DNA from: Desulfobulbus alkaliphilus
Lineage (GTDB): Bacteria; Desulfobacterota; Desulfobulbia; Desulfobulbales; Desulfobulbaceae
DNA: 64,000 bases
Assembly (NCBI RefSeq): GCF_016918545.1
Contig: NZ_JAFFQC010000023.1
Span: 1-64,000 of the forward strand
Direction of reading: 5' to 3'
Below are positions 59,538 through 64,000 of the stretch, one piece after another. A program made the position numbers and the translations under genes. The notes under the pieces are model-generated. The model did not search any database, was not told where the DNA came from, and saw nothing but the letters and a program-made list of their open reading frames with translations. The first letter of the stretch is position 1. Each line of letters opens with the position of its first letter.

Positions 59538-62500
59538 TCAGATATCATCTTCCAGCGCAATGCGCACCTTGGCGGCAAGATCTTGATTTGAAAAAGGTTT
59601 TTGGATGAAATGAACGTCTGCATCCAGCACCCCGTGATGGGCGATGACATTGGCCGTATAACCGGACATGAACAGACGTTTGAGTCCGGGATGCAGGGTA
59701 AGCAGGTTCTGGGCCAGCTCACGGCCGTTCATCTCCGGCATGATCACATCGGTCATGAGCAGATGAATGATACCGGAATATTCACGGGCGAGACGGAGGG
59801 CTTCACCCGGTGTGGCCGCGGCCAGGACCGTGTACCCCTGACTTTCCAACATCAGGGACACCATTTCCAGGATCATGGGTTCATCTTCCACCAGCAGGAT
59901 GGTCTCCTGTCCGCATGCCATGGGCTTCAAGGTTTCTGCCTCGGTTTTGTCTGTGCCTTGGACGGCAAACCGGGGCAGGTACATCCTGAAGGTCGTACCC
60001 TGACCAGGCTCACTATAGACATTGATAAAACCGTTGTTCTGGCGGATGATACCATAGACCATGGCTGATCCCAACCCGGTCCCCTGCCCGACCTCCTTGG
60101 TGGTATAAAACGGTTCAAACAAGTGGGACAAGGTTTCCTTGTCCATGCCGCAGCCGTCATCGCTCACCGCCAGCAGGATGTACTCTCCAGGCACAAAACC
60201 GGCATGCAGGGCACAATAGGCCTGGTCAAAAACAACGTTGGCGGTCTCGATGGTCACTCTACCCGTTGTTCCACCGATGGCATCCCGGGCATTGACGCAC
60301 AGGTTGGCCAGGATCTGATCGATCTGGGAGGGGTCCATCCGTACTGCCCACAAATCCCGACCCGGCATCCAGGAGAGCTTAATATCTTCACCGATGAGGC
60401 GCCGCAACATGAGGAGCATGCCGGCCACGGTCTCATTGAGATCGAGCACCTGAGGTGTTACGTTCTGTTTGCGGGCAAAGGCCAGCAACTGTCGGGTCAG
60501 GTCTGCTGAACGTTGAGCCGCCTGCTGAATGCCGTGCACAGCCTTATACATCCGCTGACCGGCGGACACCTGACCGAGCAGCATTTCCGCATAGCCGAGA
60601 ATCACCCCGAGCATATTGTTGAAGTCATGGGCCACCCCACCGGCCAGCCGACCGATGGACTCCATTTTCTGGGCCTGCAGCAGTTGGTCTTCCAGGGCTT
60701 TGCGATCACTGATGTCCAGGTTGACGACAATGGCTCCGGCTATCCGGTCATCGCCATCCAGCACCGGGGCGGTATAATTGAGGATGGTCTTGCGCTTGCC
60801 GTCAAAGGTTTCGATTTCCAGCAGCTCATCGACAATGGTCTCGCCGGTACGGATTGTTTTGGCCAGGGCCCACTGGTCGGCCTCCACTGGCTCGCGGTCT
60901 GGCAGTCGCCAGGCCTTGAACACCCCGTACTCGGACAGCGGTACCTTGGGCTCGGCTCCCCAAATCTCTATCCCCTTGGGATTGCCGCGCAGCAAGGTGC
61001 CGTCCTTGTCGGCAAACCAGAGACCAATGGGCAGGATCTCAAAGATCCTTTGCAACTGATTCTCCCGTTGGCGCAACTCCTCTTCCGCCTGGCGCTGTTC
61101 GGTGATGTCACGGACAATGGCAAGAAATTTGTTTTCCCCGCATACCACCATACGACTTTCATAGTTTCTGACGGCCCCTTCTTGTTCAATGGCATACCAA
61201 TACGTCGGCGTTTTGCCGTTGGCAAGAATGTCCCGGATATGCGCCAGGGTCAAGTCGGCAATATCCGGCGGCAGGACCTCATAGACTGTGCGCCCGATGA
61301 ATTGTTCTGGTGGCAACAGTAAATTCGAGCAATCGGAGGCATGATAATCCAGAAAGAGGCCATCACGGTCAAAGACGAACATCATATCCGGTATGGCCTG
61401 CAAAAGGGCCTTGCTCCTGGCCTCGCTCTCACGCAAGGCATCTTCCATGTGTTTACGGGCAGTAACATCACGGACAGCGCTGACCCGCCACAGATCATCC
61501 TGCTGCCGATAGTTCCGCGATTCGATCTCCGCAAAAAAGACATCCCCATCAGGTTTAACGATTCGAATGGTATACGGAGGTGCATACTCCTTGGCCATAT
61601 TACGGTGTACCAGGGGTAGATCCTCCTGGTGGACAAAAGTGATGAAATTTATATTGAGCAATTCGTGGCGGGGAAGACCGAACATCCGGGTCAGGGAGGC
61701 GTTAAGGTCAATGGCAACCCCGTCTTTATGGATCAGGATACCTTCCATGGTGACATCGGCAAGCAGGCGGTAGCGCTCTTCACTTTCCCGCAGAGCCTGC
61801 TCCATGCATTTCCGCTCGGTGATATCGATGTGCGAGCCCAGGGCACGTATAGCTCTGCCGGAATCATCGGTGAGCACCGAACCAAGGGCCAGGATCCATC
61901 GGTACGAGCCATCCTTGTGACGAAAGCGGAACTCGACCCGATAGTCCCGGTTCCCCACCGCAATGGCATCTTGAACCATGGTCAGCGTCGACCCCAGATC
62001 ATCGGGGTGAACCCGACATTCCCACTCGGTGAAGTCATCCTGGATTTCGTGGTCCTGGTAGCCGATCTGCCGTTTCCATTCCGCGGAAAAATGAACTTTG
62101 TTGGTGACGAGATCCCAGTCCCACAGCCCGACGTTGGTGGCGCGGATCGCTTCCTGCAATTGCAGGGTTTTTTCCCGCAATGCTTCCTCGGCCTGCTTGC
62201 GCTTGCTGATATCGTGGATAAATGAATAGAGTAATGCGCGCCCTTTGATCTCAATGGCGCCGGCATACACCTCGACATCACACTCCGTGCCGTCGGCGCG
62301 GCGGTGGGTGAAGTGGAAATGATTGCGCCGGGATTCGAGCGCCACCCGTATCCTGTCGCGAATCTCGACAGGGGGCAGGGTGTTGATTGCCGAGATGTGC
62401 ATACCCTTGAGGGTTTCCCGGGACCAGCCGTAGAAACGTTCAGCCGCCGGATTGGCGTCGACGATACCACCGTCCTCGGGATCGATCAGGAGAATAACGG

Positions 62501-63212
62501 CATGATTGTTTTCAAACAGGCTGGTATAGAAACCCTCGTGACCGCAGCGGATGCGGTCCGTCTCGATCTTGTGCAGCGCAAAGGAGAGATTGGTTGCCAA
62601 CTCCCTGAAGAGTGCCTGCTCCATCCCGTCAAGGACGTAGGCAGTGGGAACCGATACCGAAAGCACGCCATGGATCCTGCCGTCATAGTGCAGACGTCGA
62701 CTCAGACCGGCTCGACCCCGGTATTCCGGGGCGAGGGGACATTGCCGGCACTCGATCACTGGATCCTTGACGATGACAAGGTCGCCATGGTCAAAGGCAC
62801 CGCGCACACAGTCAGGATACTGACCCGCCTGGAGCCGTTCCCCCAGAACTGTGAAACCTTCCCCAAAGCCTGCATCAGCCGTGGCGACAACTTCCCCGGT
62901 TTCGTGATCCCACAGGGCGATCCAGGCATTGAGGTAGCCCATTTTCTCGGTGAGAAGCCGACAGGCCCCCGTGATCAAGCGGAGTGGGTCTTCCTCGGAA
63001 ATGATGAGATGGTTGACGGCACGGACCGCCTCCAGCACCTGCTGGAAATGTTCCGAACGTGCCTCGGCTTCGGCCAGACGTCTCAAAAGGGCACGGTGCT
63101 CAGCGGTCAACGCCTCCCTTTGCCCCTGCCGCAGGGCCTGGAGGCTTGCCTCGGCACTGGCGAGCCGATGCTTGAGTTCTTCGTAGGTGGGGATAGGTTC
63201 ATGCATTGTCAC
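59538..63212 (-). CDS. Hybrid sensor histidine kinase: GAF, five PAS domains, kinase, receiver
   Basis: A 1,224-residue cytosolic signalling protein. Order: coiled coil (about 10-60); GAF domain (about 65-215), with cysteines in IECRQCPL; PAS domains starting near 230, 355, 485, 610 and 735, several ending in the PAC-like DIT(E/S)xR; HisKA with phospho-acceptor His862 (GGVAHDFNNML); HATPase (NLCVNARDAIGG, DDGCGMDKET, GTGLGSAMVYGI); and a receiver with Asp1155 (LLMTDVIMP). No membrane segments. The domain set suggests several small-molecule or redox inputs and phosphorelay to an unseen partner. No output gene is adjacent. Confidence 0.93.
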   Translation of the reverse strand: MTMHEPIPTYEELKHRLASAEASLQALRQGQREALTAEHRALLRRLAEAEARSEHFQQVLEAVRAVNHLIISEEDPLRLITGACRLLTEKMGYLNAWIALWDHETGEVVATADAGFGEGFTVLGERLQAGQYPDCVRGAFDHGDLVIVKDPVIECRQCPLAPEYRGRAGLSRRLHYDGRIHGVLSVSVPTAYVLDGMEQALFRELATNLSFALHKIETDRIRCGHEGFYTSLFENNHAVILLIDPEDGGIVDANPAAERFYGWSRETLKGMHISAINTLPPVEIRDRIRVALESRRNHFHFTHRRADGTECDVEVYAGAIEIKGRALLYSFIHDISKRKQAEEALREKTLQLQEAIRATNVGLWDWDLVTNKVHFSAEWKRQIGYQDHEIQDDFTEWECRVHPDDLGSTLTMVQDAIAVGNRDYRVEFRFRHKDGSYRWILALGSVLTDDSGRAIRALGSHIDITERKCMEQALRESEERYRLLADVTMEGILIHKDGVAIDLNASLTRMFGLPRHELLNINFITFVHQEDLPLVHRNMAKEYAPPYTIRIVKPDGDVFFAEIESRNYRQQDDLWRVSAVRDVTARKHMEDALRESEARSKALLQAIPDMMFVFDRDGLFLDYHASDCSNLLLPPEQFIGRTVYEVLPPDIADLTLAHIRDILANGKTPTYWYAIEQEGAVRNYESRMVVCGENKFLAIVRDITEQRQAEEELRQRENQLQRIFEILPIGLWFADKDGTLLRGNPKGIEIWGAEPKVPLSEYGVFKAWRLPDREPVEADQWALAKTIRTGETIVDELLEIETFDGKRKTILNYTAPVLDGDDRIAGAIVVNLDISDRKALEDQLLQAQKMESIGRLAGGVAHDFNNMLGVILGYAEMLLGQVSAGQRMYKAVHGIQQAAQRSADLTRQLLAFARKQNVTPQVLDLNETVAGMLLMLRRLIGEDIKLSWMPGRDLWAVRMDPSQIDQILANLCVNARDAIGGTTGRVTIETANVVFDQAYCALHAGFVPGEYILLAVSDDGCGMDKETLSHLFEPFYTTKEVGQGTGLGSAMVYGIIRQNNGFINVYSEPGQGTTFRMYLPRFAVQGTDKTEAETLKPMACGQETILLVEDEPMILEMVSLMLESQGYTVLAAATPGEALRLAREYSGIIHLLMTDVIMPEMNGRELAQNLLTLHPGLKRLFMSGYTANVIAHHGVLDADVHFIQKPFSNQDLAAKVRIALEDDI

Positions 63213-63288
63213 AGCGTCTCAAGAAAGGATCAATAAAATTTACGAATCTCGCCGGGTGACCGGCAAACCTCTCCATGCCTGGCAGCAT

Positions 63289-63396
63289 CCTGAATCCGTG
63301 ACGGCCGGACGCTTACTTTGGGTGTATCTTACTGTAATAAAGGTATAATTGCACCGGAATTCGTGGCAATAATCTTCACCAGCCGCCCTTCGGGGC
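63289..63396 (+). repeat. MITE-like interspersed element, copy E
   Basis: Begins CCTGAATCCGTGACGGCCGG (63289-63308), continues with the shared core (GGTGTATCTTACTGTAATAA) and ends with the variant arm CACCAGCCGCCCTTC. The 7-bp direct repeat GCAGCAT is found just before it (63282-63288) and at 63402-63408, perhaps a target duplication with a few extra element bases. Confidence 0.8.
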
Positions 63397-63555
63397 AAGA
63401 AGCAGCATGAGGTATGTTTCCTTTTTTTCATGGTAGCAGATCATCGGGAGCCTGTAAATGTTGGCCCGGCCCAGCGGAGGGCATCCCACCGGCCGGATAT
63501 CCTTGCCGCTGCCTGGTGTTCATCCAGAAACAGCTGTTTTCCCCTGACTCTCTTA

Positions 63556-63575
63556 CCCGAATCCGTGACGGCAGG
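63556..63575 (+). repeat. Solo MITE arm
   Basis: CCCGAATCCGTGACGGCAGG (two changes from the 20-base end). It is immediately next to the stop codon of the EamA gene (63576-63578). No core or second arm is seen. Confidence 0.65.
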
Positions 63576-64000
63576 TCACAATACGATCAATGCCACCCCG
63601 GCCACCATCAGCGCGGCAGCCAGCAAATGCTGCAAAAGCCGGGTTTCCGCGAACAGGAGCGCCCCGAGCACAATCCCAAAGAGAATACTGGTCCGTTTGA
63701 CCGAGATCATGTAAGCAACCTGAACCAGCTCGATGGCCAGAAAATGGGTCACCACCATCATGGCCATGAGCAGGCCGATGACAAGATGACCCCAGGACGG
63801 CCGCCACAGAACCCGCAGAGCGTCCTGCTGGTGCCAACTGAACACCAGCAGGGTAAAAAGGCCTAAAACCACAAAGTAAAGAGGGCCGAAGGTTGTCGCG
63901 GGCATGTACTGCAACGCCCCCTTGCCCAGTACCGAAGTCATGCTGTAGATAAAAGCCACCCCGAGCATCAGCCGCGAACCTTTTTCCCGACCGATGGCAA
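63576..64000 (-). CDS. EamA/DMT-family transporter, 5' partial
   Basis: The frame is open to the window edge, giving the last 141 residues or so. Four or five membrane segments are visible, and the family-typical ending is VAYMISVKRTSILFGIVLGALLFAETRLLQHLLAAALMVAGVALIVL, the EamA repeat end with the conserved Glu and Leu-rich last helix. Such proteins export or import small metabolites; the substrate cannot be told from this part. Confidence 0.8.
   Translation of the reverse strand, partial: AIGREKGSRLMLGVAFIYSMTSVLGKGALQYMPATTFGPLYFVVLGLFTLLVFSWHQQDALRVLWRPSWGHLVIGLLMAMMVVTHFLAIELVQVAYMISVKRTSILFGIVLGALLFAETRLLQHLLAAALMVAGVALIVL

Larger units (their letters stand above)
63213..63575. other. 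Intergenic region with MITE copies
   Basis: No gene is supported. It contains the full MITE copy E (63289 to about 63396) and a solo arm directly after the stop codon of the EamA gene (63556-63575). Confidence 0.5.

Overview
The window looks like chromosomal DNA of an anaerobic, moderately GC-rich deltaproteobacterium, probably a sulfate reducer or relative of the Desulfobulbales (Desulfobacterota). This is an inference from the single-chain pyruvate:ferredoxin oxidoreductase, a selenocysteine-type rhodanese, many PAS and receiver signalling proteins, and the overall gene flavour; there is no rRNA or other phylogenetic marker gene. I found no tRNA, rRNA or CRISPR array.

Layout. 1-1650: the end of a mobile element that cuts off a ClC channel gene. 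2490-9290: a 1,191-residue pyruvate:ferredoxin oxidoreductase, a cysteine-cluster protein and a PHP phosphatase. 9300-17320 (minus strand): a HEAT-repeat/receiver protein, a CoA-disulfide-reductase-like flavoprotein fused to rhodanese, an AsmA-like envelope protein, and a kinase/regulator pair. 18955-25940 (minus strand): one long sugar operon, glucokinase - VTT membrane protein - dihydrolipoamide-dehydrogenase-like protein - gnd - zwf - glycosyltransferase; the matching 6-phosphogluconolactonase lies apart at 58726. 26252-30878 (plus strand): a radical SAM/SPASM protein joined to a YnjDBC-type ABC transporter. 30965-35617 (minus strand): an EEP hydrolase, a phospholipase D-VTT fusion, and a P-II-like protein with two DUF1538 membrane proteins.

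35765-37889 (minus strand) holds a selenium/sulfur module. A rhodanese-ferritin protein has an in-frame UGA exactly at the catalytic cysteine, followed by a SECIS-like hairpin. Its stop overlaps the start of a flavoprotein that resembles the domain fused to SelD in other bacteria. A second, small UGA-containing frame with a very strong ribosome binding site lies just upstream.

39271-55056 (minus strand) is a complete BREX type 1 phage-defence locus (brxA, brxB, brxC, pglX, pglZ, brxL), with a Schlafen-AlbA_2/ATPase/winged-helix protein between pglX and pglZ and a WYL regulator upstream. Three small genes sit exactly in junctions between BREX genes: two PD-(D/E)XK-like GxxExxY proteins and one four-helix-bundle (23S IVP-type) protein. 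Each is bordered by its own repeat family. The same three families occur without any gene as in-frame insertions inside pglX, pglZ and brxC, and in two places a repeat supplies the stop codon of a BREX gene. I consider this the most likely undescribed system here.

55987-64000: the WYL regulator, a phosphatase remnant, small envelope proteins, 6-phosphogluconolactonase, a 1,224-residue hybrid histidine kinase and the end of an EamA transporter. Scattered over the whole window is a separate family of about 110-bp intergenic elements with 20-bp terminal inverted repeats. One copy has a perfect 10-bp target-site duplication, so the family looks like a MITE.
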